Positions 17,115 through 25,862 of a stretch of DNA of 64,000 nucleotides are shown here, one piece after another. A program made the translations under genes and the position numbers. The stretch is from contig NZ_CP087880.1 in assembly GCF_021172065.1 (NCBI RefSeq), positions 4,564,583 through 4,628,582 of the forward strand. The letters are read 5' to 3'. Each line of letters starts with the position of its first letter. Within the stretch, counting starts at the first letter, position 1. This DNA is from Pseudocitrobacter corydidari (GTDB lineage: Bacteria; Pseudomonadota; Gammaproteobacteria; Enterobacterales; Enterobacteriaceae). The notes beneath the pieces were generated by a model. That model was given only the letters and a program-made list of their open reading frames with translations. It did not search any database and was not told the DNA's origin.

Positions 17115-18092
17115 ATGGGAAATAAAAAACTCACCACCGGATTATTAGCCTTATCCCTTCTGGTTGCATCTTCTATGGCTTTGGCAAAAACCGTCTTTAT
17201 CGCGTCTGATGTTCACCCTGCTGATTACCCCACCACGGCGGCGGTGATTCATATGGGCGAAAAACTGAGCGCGCAAACGGACGGGCGTTTAGCGATTAAA
17301 ATGTTCCCTAACGGGCAAATGGGCGATGAGGGCGCCACCATTGAAAAAGCGCGCGCAGGGGCGATTGATATTCTGCGTGTATCAATGGCACCCGTGGGCG
17401 GTATTTTGCCGGAAGTGAGCGTCTTTAATATGCCGTTTGTTTTCCGCGACCTCGATCATCTTCATCATGTGCTGGATGGCCAGGTAGGCGAGCAACTGGG
17501 GCAGAAAGTCACTGACAGTAACCTGGGTCTGGTGTTCCTCGGCTGGATGGACGCGGGCTCACGTAGCCTGATCACCAAAAAACCGGTGAACAATCTCGAC
17601 GATCTGAAAGGTGTGAAAATCCGTCTGCAAAACAACCCCATCGGCCTGGACTCCTTTAAAGCGATGGGCGCAAACCCGGTTGTCATTCCGGTCGGCGACG
17701 TTTTTGCCAGCCTGCAAACCGGCGTTATTGATGCGGCGGAAAACAATGAACCGACGTTTGATACCGAAAACTATGTGGTGGCCGGAACCAAATATTTCGA
17801 TATGACCGAGCACTTTATGATTCCGGAAGTGTTTACGTTCTCAAAGAAAAAATGGAACAAACTCTCTGCTGAAGATCAGGCGCTGATTTTAAAACTGGCG
17901 AAAGAAGCGCAGGCGGAAGAACGCGTTCTGTGGGCGCAGTATGTTGAAAAATCAACTAAGAAATTACAAGGCCAGGGCGTGGAGTTTATTAAGGTGGATA
18001 AAAAACCCTTTATCGACGCCACTGCGCCAGTCCGTGAAAAATATGGCAAACAATTTAGTGTGTTGATGCAGCAAATCCAGGAAACAAAATAA
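17115..18092 (+). CDS. TRAP transporter solute-binding protein (DctP family)
   Basis: A periplasmic binding protein of 325 residues with signal peptide (LLALSLLVASSMALA). Family marks are the GRLAIKMFPNGQMGDE segment, the carboxylate-binding arginine in KGVKIRLQNNP (about residue 170) and the FASLQTGVIDAAENNEP signature (about residue 200). TRAP DctP proteins bind organic acids; with a GH88 uronyl hydrolase in the locus, a hexuronate is the likely ligand (inference). The longest frame starts at 17103, but GGAG 6 nt before ATG 17115 and the signal peptide favour the shorter start. It heads dctPQM. Confidence 0.93.
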   Translation: MGNKKLTTGLLALSLLVASSMALAKTVFIASDVHPADYPTTAAVIHMGEKLSAQTDGRLAIKMFPNGQMGDEGATIEKARAGAIDILRVSMAPVGGILPEVSVFNMPFVFRDLDHLHHVLDGQVGEQLGQKVTDSNLGLVFLGWMDAGSRSLITKKPVNNLDDLKGVKIRLQNNPIGLDSFKAMGANPVVIPVGDVFASLQTGVIDAAENNEPTFDTENYVVAGTKYFDMTEHFMIPEVFTFSKKKWNKLSAEDQALILKLAKEAQAEERVLWAQYVEKSTKKLQGQGVEFIKVDKKPFIDATAPVREKYGKQFSVLMQQIQETK

Positions 18093-18146
18093 GAATACGA
18101 TGTGCCGGGCCGGATTATTCTGGCCCGGTCTTTGTAGGAGCATAAA

Positions 18147-18695
18147 ATGAAAAATACCTATATCCTGGCCATGGATTATGTCTACCGGTTATGTATCTGG
18201 CTATCCGGTTTTAGCTTGTTATTTATGACGTTTATTTATTTGATCGGTATTTACGCTCGGTTTCGCCCGGACCTTCCCGCGTGGCTGGACTTTATGCCTC
18301 ACGCGTCAACCAGTTGGCCCGAACCGCTGTCGCAAATTTGCATGATCACCTTCTCCTTCGTTGGCGCGGCGGCAGCCTATCGGGCTGGCGGGCATATTGC
18401 CATTACTATGCTGGTCGATCGCATTCCTGCGGCGGCGCAAAAAGGGATCGCGATATTCGTGGATCTCGCCATGCTGGCAACCTGCGTTTTTATTATCAAA
18501 TGGGGCATTGTCGGCTGTCAGGATGCCTGGGAAGATGTGATTCCCTCCTTGCCGTTCCTGACTTCCGGAATTACCCATCTCCCCGTTCCTTTAGGGTCGT
18601 TCTTTACGCTGCTGTTTGTAGTTGAAAAATTACTGTTTGGCCCGCAAACGCACCGGGAACTGGTGCAGTTTGGCTCGCCGAAAGTGGGCCACTAA
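18147..18695 (+). CDS. TRAP transporter small permease (DctQ family)
   Basis: 182 residues with four hydrophobic segments (about residues 13-33, 60-85, 98-120, 140-165), the DctQ layout. The motif ISQICMITFSFVGAAAAYR followed by GGHIAI is typical of DctQ proteins. It forms a membrane complex with the large DctM subunit and accepts substrate from the binding protein, driven by the sodium gradient. TAGGAG lies 8 nt before ATG. It is 54 nt after the binding protein and 12 nt before the large subunit. Confidence 0.92.
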   Translation: MKNTYILAMDYVYRLCIWLSGFSLLFMTFIYLIGIYARFRPDLPAWLDFMPHASTSWPEPLSQICMITFSFVGAAAAYRAGGHIAITMLVDRIPAAAQKGIAIFVDLAMLATCVFIIKWGIVGCQDAWEDVIPSLPFLTSGITHLPVPLGSFFTLLFVVEKLLFGPQTHRELVQFGSPKVGH

Positions 18696-18707
18696 GGAAT
18701 TCATAAT

Positions 18708-19997
18708 ATGGACATGACGCTGCTTGTCTTTGTGGTGACGTTTGTTGTGCTGATGGCGGTTGGTATGCCGGTGGCCTATGCGGTCGGCCTGACCGCCGTG
18801 GTGGTCACGATAATGGCGGATTTCTCGCTGGATGGCTTAATCATCACCATTTTCCACAGTACCGATAACGTCAATCTGCTGACCATCCCGTTCTTTGTGT
18901 TTGCGGGCGCCATCATGGCGGAAGGCGGAATGGCGCGACGGCTGGTGGATTTTGCCGGACTGTTTGTCGGCTGGATCCGCGGTGGCCTGGCGCTGGTGAA
19001 CATTCTGGCTTCCACGCTGTTTGGCGCGATTTCTGGTTCATCCGTTGCCGATACCGCGTCGATTGGTTCGGTATTGATTCCAGAAATGGAGCGCAAAGGG
19101 TATCCGCGTACTTTTGGCGCGGTGCTCACCGCTAGCGCCTCGGTGCAGGCGATTCTGGTACCGCCCAGCCATAACTCGGTGCTGTTTGCAATTGTCGCCA
19201 ATACCGCGGCGGTGACTATTCCCGGTATGTTCCTGGCGGGGATAGTTCCCACCTTCGTCCTGTGCGGCACGCTGGTGGTGCTGTGTTTGATCTCTGCGCG
19301 ACGCAATAACTACCCGAAAGAGGCGAAGATAGAGTTCCGGCGCAAAATGAAAATCGCGCTGGATGCCATCTGGGGGCTGATTACCATCGTGATCATCTCC
19401 GGCGGGATCCTCTCCGGCTTCTTCACGCCGACGGAATCGGGGGCCATCGCCTGTATCTGGGCGATGTTCGTCACCTTCTTTATCTATCGCGAATATAAAT
19501 TCCGCGACTTTCCGAAACTGATTCACCGCACCATCAAAACCGTCACCATGGTGATGGTACTGATAGCCTTTGCGGCGGCCTTCGGTTCGGTGATGATGCT
19601 GGTGGATTTACCGAGTCAAATCTCCTCGGCGCTGCTGTCCCTGTCGGATAACAAATACATCATCCTGATGATTATCAACGTGATGTTGCTGCTGCTGGGC
19701 TTCCTGATGGATATGGCGCCGTTGATCCTCATCCTCACGCCGATTCTGCTGCCGGTGGTGATGCAGTTGGGAATTAACCCAATGCACTTTGGCATCATCA
19801 TGATGACCAACCTGGGGATTGGCCTGATTACGCCGCCGGTGGGCTCTGTGCTGTTTGTCGCGAGCGCCGTGAGCGGGCTGAAGATAGAGCAGGTGGTGAA
19901 AGCGATGCTGCCATTCTATTTTGCGCTGTTTATGGTGCTGATTCTGGTGACCTACATCCCGGCGCTGTCCCTGTGGCTGCCGTCGCTGTTCCTGTAA
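18708..19997 (+). CDS. TRAP transporter large permease (DctM family)
   Basis: 429 residues with about 12 hydrophobic segments. DctM signatures are AGAIMAEGGMARRLVDFAG (about residue 65), FGAISGSSVADTASIG (about 105) and NLGIGLITPPVGSVLF (about 366). It is the ion-coupled translocating subunit of the tripartite importer. AAGGA precedes the start; it is the last gene of the TRAP operon and converges on the AraC-type regulator, 41 nt apart. The separate Q and M genes (not fused) match the DctPQM type. Confidence 0.94.
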   Translation: MDMTLLVFVVTFVVLMAVGMPVAYAVGLTAVVVTIMADFSLDGLIITIFHSTDNVNLLTIPFFVFAGAIMAEGGMARRLVDFAGLFVGWIRGGLALVNILASTLFGAISGSSVADTASIGSVLIPEMERKGYPRTFGAVLTASASVQAILVPPSHNSVLFAIVANTAAVTIPGMFLAGIVPTFVLCGTLVVLCLISARRNNYPKEAKIEFRRKMKIALDAIWGLITIVIISGGILSGFFTPTESGAIACIWAMFVTFFIYREYKFRDFPKLIHRTIKTVTMVMVLIAFAAAFGSVMMLVDLPSQISSALLSLSDNKYIILMIINVMLLLLGFLMDMAPLILILTPILLPVVMQLGINPMHFGIIMMTNLGIGLITPPVGSVLFVASAVSGLKIEQVVKAMLPFYFALFMVLILVTYIPALSLWLPSLFL

Positions 19998-20038
19998 ACA
20001 CCTAACGTCATGGAGGCAAATCGGTGCCTCCATGACGG

Positions 20039-20890
20039 TTAATCCGTGCGATGATTTTTCCGATACTGTAACGGCGTTTCGCCAATCCCTTTCTTAAACG
20101 AGCTGATAAACCATGTGGTATCAGCAAATCCGACCTGGCTTGCCACCTCCGCCACGCTCATCGTGCTATGCAGCAATAACTCGCAGGCTCGCCGCAGCCG
20201 TATCGTATTCAAATAGTTGTGAATATATTCCCCGGTCTCGACGTGAAAGCGCCGCGAAAGATAGCTGCGCGATTTACCGAGATCCTGCGCCAGCCTATCG
20301 AGGCTGAATTTTTGTCGATAGTTTTCTTCTATCCAGAACATTACCGGGCTGGCGATCCCGTGGTTACCTTCCTGCATTTTTTCCTGCACCGGCGGCAGCA
20401 TGCGCAACAACGCCATCAGCAGACTGGCGACATGCTCCGCGCTAAGCCCGGAAACGGCAAGCTGCGCGTAGAGCGTAAAGAGATAATTGACGTGGGCATG
20501 CGCGTCGGCGAGGTCGGCGACAAACGCCGGGCCAGCGCGCTGCGCCAGCATTTGCAGACGGCTGCGCGCCTCGGGAAAGTCGCGCAGCAGGCGCACAATC
20601 GCATGCTGATCGAGATGAATAATCGTGCGGCGGTAGGAGTCATGCGCTTGTTCATCCACCATCACTTTGTGCAGCGTAAACGGCGGGAAAAAAAACAGCC
20701 GCCCCGGGCGCATGGTGTACTGGCGATTATCGACAATCACCACGCCGAATCCTTCTTCGACGTACAGCACTTCCAGACACTGATGCCAGTGGTGATAGCG
20801 CACGCTGTTGGCGTACAGGCGGCTGAATGACGCCACCTTATCCTTCAGCGTGATCAGCTCCAGACGTTCCGCATTTAATGATGTACTCAT
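20039..20890 (-). CDS. AraC-family regulator of the uronate locus
   Basis: 283 residues. The N-terminal part is a cupin-like sensor (HHWHQCLEVLYVEEGFGVV and YTMRPGRLFFFPPFTLHKV), of the RhaS/XylS type that usually binds a sugar. The C-terminal 100 residues hold two helix-turn-helix motifs: LDRLAQDLGKSRSYLSRRF and VAEVASQVGFADTTWFISSF, then the family's GETPLQYRK end. It lies between the TRAP operon (convergent) and the DUF2264-MFS-GH88 operon (divergent), the usual place for a local regulator. Predicted role: activator of both operons with the imported sugar acid as effector. Confidence 0.88.
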   Translation of the reverse strand: MSTSLNAERLELITLKDKVASFSRLYANSVRYHHWHQCLEVLYVEEGFGVVIVDNRQYTMRPGRLFFFPPFTLHKVMVDEQAHDSYRRTIIHLDQHAIVRLLRDFPEARSRLQMLAQRAGPAFVADLADAHAHVNYLFTLYAQLAVSGLSAEHVASLLMALLRMLPPVQEKMQEGNHGIASPVMFWIEENYRQKFSLDRLAQDLGKSRSYLSRRFHVETGEYIHNYLNTIRLRRACELLLHSTMSVAEVASQVGFADTTWFISSFKKGIGETPLQYRKNHRTD

Positions 20891-20981
20891 AGCAACAGAA
20901 TTAAATTTTTACGTTATTAATTCCCCCACTAAACCACCGTTTTAAATTTTATCAAGCTGCGGTTTATTTAATCATATCAGT

Positions 20982-20997
20982 TGTGACCGGGTTAACA
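20982..20997. promoter_or_regulatory. CRP-like site in the regulator/DUF2264 divergent promoter region
   Basis: TGTGA-CCGGGT-TAACA matches the CRP consensus TGTGA-N6-TCACA in 9 of 10 core bases. It is about 90 bp upstream of the DUF2264 start and about the same from the regulator start, a fitting position for carbon catabolite control of either gene. Confidence 0.55.
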
Positions 20998-21068
20998 TTT
21001 CACGCCCTGTCCGATTCTCTATGCTTGAGCCACTTTCGAGGATGGCTAAGCAGAGGATTCTGGCGGTG

Positions 21069-22880
21069 ATGGAAAAATCAAATTCATTGTCTTCACGTGA
21101 AGAGGTGGTGACCGCGCTCACAAGCATGTTGAGCGCGCTGGATAAACAGTTTCCCGCCGGTGCGGCGCAATTCTCGTTGGGCGATACCTGCGCGCATTAC
21201 AGTGTGGAGATTGCCGAAATGGAAGGGCTGTCACGCGCACTGTGGGGCCTTTTCCCGCTGCTGGCGGGTGGGGCAGAGGTGCCCTTCAGCGACAAATACT
21301 TCACCGCCATTAAGCTTGGCACCGATCCGCAAAGCCCGGCGTACTGGGGCGAAACGGGCCCGTACGATCAGCGACTGGTCGAAATGGCGGCCTATGGCCT
21401 TGGGCTGGCGCTGTTACAGGGCAGCTTTACCGATCATTTCAGCGCCGCTGAACTGAATAATCTGCACCGCTGGCTGGATCAAATCACCGATTCACAAATG
21501 CCGGACAGCAACTGGAACTACTTTGCCATTATGGTGCAGCTGGGCTTTAAGCGCGCCGGATTGCCTTACGATCGTCGGGCTGTCGATAAACGCTTCGCTA
21601 TGATGGAAGCCTACTATCTGGGTGATGGCTGGTATTCCGACGGCCCGGGGCGGCCCAAAGATTATTACATCTCAATGGCTTTTCATTTTTATGGCTTGAT
21701 CTACGCGACCCTGAACGGCCGCGACGATCCGCAGCGCGCGGCGACCATCCGCGAACGCGCCACGCTGTTTGCCCGCGACTTTATCTATCTCTCTGCCGCC
21801 GATGGTGCTTCCGTGCCGTTTGGCCGCAGCCTGACCTATCGTTTTGCCATGGTCGCCTTCTGGAGCGGCATGGCATTCGCCGGGCTGGAGGTCTTCTCGC
21901 CGGGCGTGGTGAAAGGCATCATTCTGCGTCATCTGCGCTGGTGGCTGGAAAAACCAATTTTCGATCGCGACGGGATCCTGACCCTTGGTTTTGCCTATCC
22001 GAATCTGGCGATGTGTGAAGACTACAACTCGCCGGGATCGCCTTACTGGGCGTTGAAGGTCTTTTTGATTATGGCGCTGCCGGCGGAGCATCCGTTCTGG
22101 CAGGCGCAAGAACTGCCGCTGCCCGCGCTGGAAGATGTTCACGTCATTGCGCCTGCGCAGCAGGTTTTGCAGCACAGCGAACATTCACAGCACGTCGTGA
22201 TGCTCACCTCCGGCCAGCTGGAGCTGAACAACTATGTGAATACCGACGCCAAGTACACCAAATTTGCCTACTCCAGCCGTTTCGGTTTCACCATTGAACG
22301 CGGACGTTACGGCATCAAACATGCGGCCAGTGACTCCATGCTGCTGCTTGCCGAGAACGATAACCACTGGCGCGGGCGTCGGGAATGTGAATACGTTGAG
22401 ATGCAGGAAAATGCGATCGTTTCACGCTGGTCGCCCTGGCAAGACGTGCACGTCACCACCTGGCTTATTCCGGCAGGCGAGTGGCACGTGCGCGTGCATC
22501 GTCTGGATACCGCGCGCCATTTGCAAAGTGCCGAGGGCGGTTTCGCGGTGATGAAGGCCGATGCGCAGCAGGGTGAAGGCCGGTGTCAGATTACCGCGCG
22601 CAACGGTGTCAGCGTGATCGCCGATCTCTCGCCAACGCTTACCCGCCAGGGAGACGCGGTTGTGACACCGCCCAACAGCAGCGTGATGTTCGCCGAATGT
22701 GCGTCGATTCCGTTACTCACCGCCGACCTGAAGCCGGGTGAACACTGGCTCTGCTGCGCGGTGGCTGCCAGCGGCGACGCCACGAAAAAATATCAACAGC
22801 CGCCACGGCTGGTTATTGAAGAAAATACGCTCAGAGTTATTGGTGAATCAGACAAACAATATGCTGCTCTGAGTTTTTAA
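21069..22880 (+). CDS. DUF2264 protein (putative polysaccharide-degradation enzyme)
   Basis: About 603 residues. It reads as a DUF2264 (PF10022) protein: SLSSREEVVTALTSML start, MEGLSRALWGLFPLLAGG (near residue 50), WGETGPYDQRLVEMA and MPDSNWNYFAIMVQLG. The N-terminal half resembles the (alpha/alpha)6 folds of heparinase-type lyases and GH88/GH105; the C-terminal half is beta-rich. There is no signal peptide, so it acts in the cytoplasm on imported material. Start is uncertain: open from 21021, alternatives at 21042 and 21069; AGAGGA upstream and the domain start favour 21069. It heads an operon with the MFS and GH88 genes. Enzymatic activity is not established for the family as I know it. 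Confidence 0.8.
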   Translation: MEKSNSLSSREEVVTALTSMLSALDKQFPAGAAQFSLGDTCAHYSVEIAEMEGLSRALWGLFPLLAGGAEVPFSDKYFTAIKLGTDPQSPAYWGETGPYDQRLVEMAAYGLGLALLQGSFTDHFSAAELNNLHRWLDQITDSQMPDSNWNYFAIMVQLGFKRAGLPYDRRAVDKRFAMMEAYYLGDGWYSDGPGRPKDYYISMAFHFYGLIYATLNGRDDPQRAATIRERATLFARDFIYLSAADGASVPFGRSLTYRFAMVAFWSGMAFAGLEVFSPGVVKGIILRHLRWWLEKPIFDRDGILTLGFAYPNLAMCEDYNSPGSPYWALKVFLIMALPAEHPFWQAQELPLPALEDVHVIAPAQQVLQHSEHSQHVVMLTSGQLELNNYVNTDAKYTKFAYSSRFGFTIERGRYGIKHAASDSMLLLAENDNHWRGRRECEYVEMQENAIVSRWSPWQDVHVTTWLIPAGEWHVRVHRLDTARHLQSAEGGFAVMKADAQQGEGRCQITARNGVSVIADLSPTLTRQGDAVVTPPNSSVMFAECASIPLLTADLKPGEHWLCCAVAASGDATKKYQQPPRLVIEENTLRVIGESDKQYAALSF

Positions 22881-22941
22881 TTTTCCGGGCGTAAGCCCGG
22901 AATACTCTCTGTTGACCCTACATGCTTTCGTCGAGGATGGT

Positions 22942-24210
22942 ATGGAAAAGTTATCGTCTCAAAACAGGCTTGAATATTACAAAATAAGTACCTTTATTTT
23001 CCTCTACTTTTTTACCTGGTCCGCCAGTATTGGTTTATTTGCTATCTGGTTAGGGCAAAAAGCTAATTTAAGCGGAACAGTGATTGGTACTGTTTTTGCG
23101 GTAAATGGCATCTTTGCCGTTATTCTAAAACCGATTTACGGTTATATTCTCGATAAAATAGGCATGAGTAAATGCCTGCTCTATTTTGTCGTTGGGGTAT
23201 CGGCCCTGATGGCGCCATTTTTTATTTATGTCTATCAGCCGCTGCTGCTGTCGCACACCATGCTGGGAATTATCGTCGGTGCGATTTACCTGAGCTTTGC
23301 CTGGTATGCGGGCGTGGCGGCCTGCGAATCGTATGCAGACCGTTACAGCCGCCTGAACGGCATGGAATTCGGCCAGATCCGTATGTGGGGGTCGCTTGGC
23401 TGGGCGGTGGCATCCTCTTTCTCCGGCCTGCTGTTTAACCTCTCGCCCGCGTATAACTTTATTATGGGCAGCGTGGCGTCGATTATCATGCTGGTGGTGC
23501 TTATCAGCCTGAAAGTGAACACTAACTCCGTTTATGCAAGCGAAGTGCTAACGAAGGAGAAAATCGCCCCGGCAGATGTCTACGCGCTGCTGCGTAGCGG
23601 TAAATTCTGGGCCTTCTGTATGTATGTCGCGGGCGTCGCGTGGATGATGTTTATCGCCGAGCAGCAGTTCTCGCGCTATTTCGTCACCTTCTTCGAAGAT
23701 GTTCATCAGGGCAATGCGCTGTTTGGCTATCTCGGTACCGTGCAGTCCGGCATTGAATTCGTGATGTATATGTTTATTCCGCTGGTGGTGAATTATATCG
23801 GTGCCAAACGCGGGCTGTTAATCGTCGGGGCCGTGGTTGGCGCACGCCTGATTATTTCTGGACTGTGTGACTCGCATCTGCTTATTTCCGTACTGAAGCC
23901 GCTGTATGGTCTGGAAATCTGTTTGCTGCTGGTGTCGGTGTTTAAATATATCGCCGAACATTTCGATAAACGCGTCAATGCGACCATGTATCTGCTGGGC
24001 TACCAGGCGATGTTATATGTCGGCAACGTGGTGGTCTCCTCGCCTGCGGGCATTCTTTATGACCGTATTGGTTTTGAAAAAACGTACATCCTGATGGGCT
24101 CAATCGCCCTGCTGTTTACTGTTATCTCGGCATTTACCTTATCCGCCTGTCGTACCCAACGTAATCGCCCCGCGGCGCTGAATGTGGCAGAAAACAATGC
24201 GGCTAAATAA
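22942..24210 (+). CDS. MFS oligosaccharide:H+ symporter (LacY/RafB-like)
   Basis: 422 residues with about 12 membrane segments. It has LacY-family features: FFTWSASIGLFAIWLGQ in helix I, KPIYGYILDKIG in the loop between helices II and III, and FGQIRMWGSLGWAVASSFSG in helix V. LacY-like carriers import di- and trisaccharides with protons. With the GH88 gene beside it, an unsaturated uronyl disaccharide is a plausible cargo. The longest frame begins at 22912; GAGG before ATG 22942 gives the better start. 61 nt separate it from the DUF2264 gene. Confidence 0.88.
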   Translation: MEKLSSQNRLEYYKISTFIFLYFFTWSASIGLFAIWLGQKANLSGTVIGTVFAVNGIFAVILKPIYGYILDKIGMSKCLLYFVVGVSALMAPFFIYVYQPLLLSHTMLGIIVGAIYLSFAWYAGVAACESYADRYSRLNGMEFGQIRMWGSLGWAVASSFSGLLFNLSPAYNFIMGSVASIIMLVVLISLKVNTNSVYASEVLTKEKIAPADVYALLRSGKFWAFCMYVAGVAWMMFIAEQQFSRYFVTFFEDVHQGNALFGYLGTVQSGIEFVMYMFIPLVVNYIGAKRGLLIVGAVVGARLIISGLCDSHLLISVLKPLYGLEICLLLVSVFKYIAEHFDKRVNATMYLLGYQAMLYVGNVVVSSPAGILYDRIGFEKTYILMGSIALLFTVISAFTLSACRTQRNRPAALNVAENNAAK

Positions 24211-24241
24211 TCCTGAACCGAAGAGTAATAAGGACACAAAA

Positions 24242-25432
24242 ATGCACAATTCCGTCATTGAGGAAACATTACCTGAATTTCCGGGCGCGCCGGTGAATAT
24301 GGACGCGTTTAACGATGAGATGGGCGCTGCGCGACAGCACGTTCTGACACTGATTCGCCGCCATATGGCTGAATTTGGTGAGAAATTTCCGGCGGAAACC
24401 TGTGAAAAAGGGTTTTATCCGCTAACGGAAAACGTCGAGTGGACCACCAGTTTCTGGACCGGCCAACTGTGGCTCGCCTGGGAGATGAGCGGCGATGAGG
24501 CTTTCCGCGCATTGGCGGAAAAACATGTGCGATCGTTTGGCCTGCGCATTGCCGGGCGACACGATACCAACACGCACGATCTCGGTTTCCTGTACACGCT
24601 CTCCTGCGTAGCCGCCTGGCGTCTGACGGAAAATCGCGATGCGCGTGGTTTCTCCCTGCTGGCCGCCGAAGCGCTGCTCGAGCGGTTCCATCGTAAAGCG
24701 GAGATCATCCAGGCATGGGGCGATCTTAACGATCCCACGCAGGCCGGGCGCATGATCATCGACTGCACCATGAATCTGCCGCTGCTGTACTGGGCCAGTG
24801 AACAAACCGGCGACCCGCGTTTTGCCGAGGCGGCAAAAGCGCATGTGCGCCAGTCGGCGAAGTATCTGGTGCGCGACGACGCATCGACCTACCACACCTG
24901 GTATATGGATGTGCAGACCGGCGCACCGCTCTTTGGCAATACGCAGCAGGGCTATGCGGATGACTCCTGCTGGTCGCGCGGGCAGGCGTGGGGGATCTAC
25001 GGTTTTATGCTGAGTTACCTCTACACCGGCGACAAGCAACTGATTAGCCTGTCGAAAAAGCTGGCGAACTACTTTCTTAATCGTCTGCCGGAGGATGCGG
25101 TATGTCACTGGGATCTGGCATTGCAGGGCACCGACGCGTTACGTGATTCCTCTTCGGCGGCGATTGCGGTTTGTGGTCTGCTGGAGCTGGTGAAATCTCT
25201 GCCGCTCACCGATCCGGATCGCGCGCGTTATCAGCAATGGGCGATGGGGATGATGTCGTCGCTGACGAAGCATTATCTGACAGGGTTAGATGAGCCGGGT
25301 AATGGCCTGCTGAAACACTCGGTCTACCATTTAGCCGGGAATAAAGGCGTGGATGAGTGCAGTAGCTGGGGGGATTATTTCTACGTTGAAGCGCTGATGC
25401 GCATGACGCAGAGCTGGAAATTGTACTGGTAA
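24242..25432 (+). CDS. Unsaturated glucuronyl hydrolase, glycoside hydrolase family 88
   Basis: 396 residues, cytoplasmic (no signal peptide). GH88 enzymes hydrate and release the 4,5-unsaturated uronic acid that polysaccharide lyases leave at oligosaccharide ends. The two aspartates used by the Bacillus enzyme are recognisable in THDLGFLYTLS (about residue 115) and MIIDCTMNLPLLYW (about 176). The (alpha/alpha)6 barrel has TSFWTGQLWLAWEMSGD and DDSCWSRGQAWGIYGFMLSY. AAGGA before ATG 24242 decides the start over 24182. It ends the operon and is followed by REP elements. The product would be 4-deoxy-5-keto-uronate, which the KduI/KduD route handles elsewhere in enterobacteria. Confidence 0.92.
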   Translation: MHNSVIEETLPEFPGAPVNMDAFNDEMGAARQHVLTLIRRHMAEFGEKFPAETCEKGFYPLTENVEWTTSFWTGQLWLAWEMSGDEAFRALAEKHVRSFGLRIAGRHDTNTHDLGFLYTLSCVAAWRLTENRDARGFSLLAAEALLERFHRKAEIIQAWGDLNDPTQAGRMIIDCTMNLPLLYWASEQTGDPRFAEAAKAHVRQSAKYLVRDDASTYHTWYMDVQTGAPLFGNTQQGYADDSCWSRGQAWGIYGFMLSYLYTGDKQLISLSKKLANYFLNRLPEDAVCHWDLALQGTDALRDSSSAAIAVCGLLELVKSLPLTDPDRARYQQWAMGMMSSLTKHYLTGLDEPGNGLLKHSVYHLAGNKGVDECSSWGDYFYVEALMRMTQSWKLYW

Positions 25433-25437
25433 GTGAT

Positions 25438-25507
25438 TGCCCGGTGGCGCGTACGTTACCGGGCTGGCAAGCCTTTGTAGGCCGGGTAAGCGCAGCGCCA
25501 CCCGGCA
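25438..25507. repeat. REP/BIME element
   Basis: Two REP-like units in opposite orientation, TGCCCGGTGGCGCG...ACCGGGC and GGCCGGGTAAGCGCAGCGCC...CCGGCA, between the convergent GH88 and ygiN genes. Confidence 0.8.
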
Positions 25508-25517
25508 AGACTAAAGC

Positions 25518-25832
25518 TTAAACGCCCGCTTCCAGGATACGAATAGACATATCCAGCACGTCGTTTTTCACCGCTTCGCTGTAGGCTTTCATGTGCGGCG
25601 TTTGCAGATGCGCTTCAAGATGCGCGATGCTTTCCCACTGCTCAATCATCACGATAGAGTCTGGAGACGTGGTCTGGAAGCTCACGCCCGCAGCATGGTC
25701 AACCATTGGCGCGTAGCCGTGGCAGCCTTCTTCCTGCAAAACGGTCGGGATGATTTTCGCAAACTGATCCAGAACCGCCTGACGGTGGTGTTGGCCCGGA
25801 CGAGTACGAATCTCTGCAATAACTGTCAACAT
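25518..25832 (-). CDS. ygiN: Quinol monooxygenase YgiN
   Basis: 104 residues, identical length to E. coli YgiN. It is an ABM-fold (antibiotic biosynthesis monooxygenase) dimer, with MLTVIAEIRTRPGQHH start and SIVMIEQWESIAHLEAHLQTPHMK. In E. coli it oxidises menadiol to menadione, forming a redox cycle with the quinone reductase MdaB encoded just upstream. It is second in mdaB-ygiN, 30 nt after mdaB. Confidence 0.95.
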   Translation of the reverse strand: MLTVIAEIRTRPGQHHRQAVLDQFAKIIPTVLQEEGCHGYAPMVDHAAGVSFQTTSPDSIVMIEQWESIAHLEAHLQTPHMKAYSEAVKNDVLDMSIRILEAGV

Positions 25833-25862
25833 AGTAAACTCCTTCTTAATCCAGCTTCCCAG

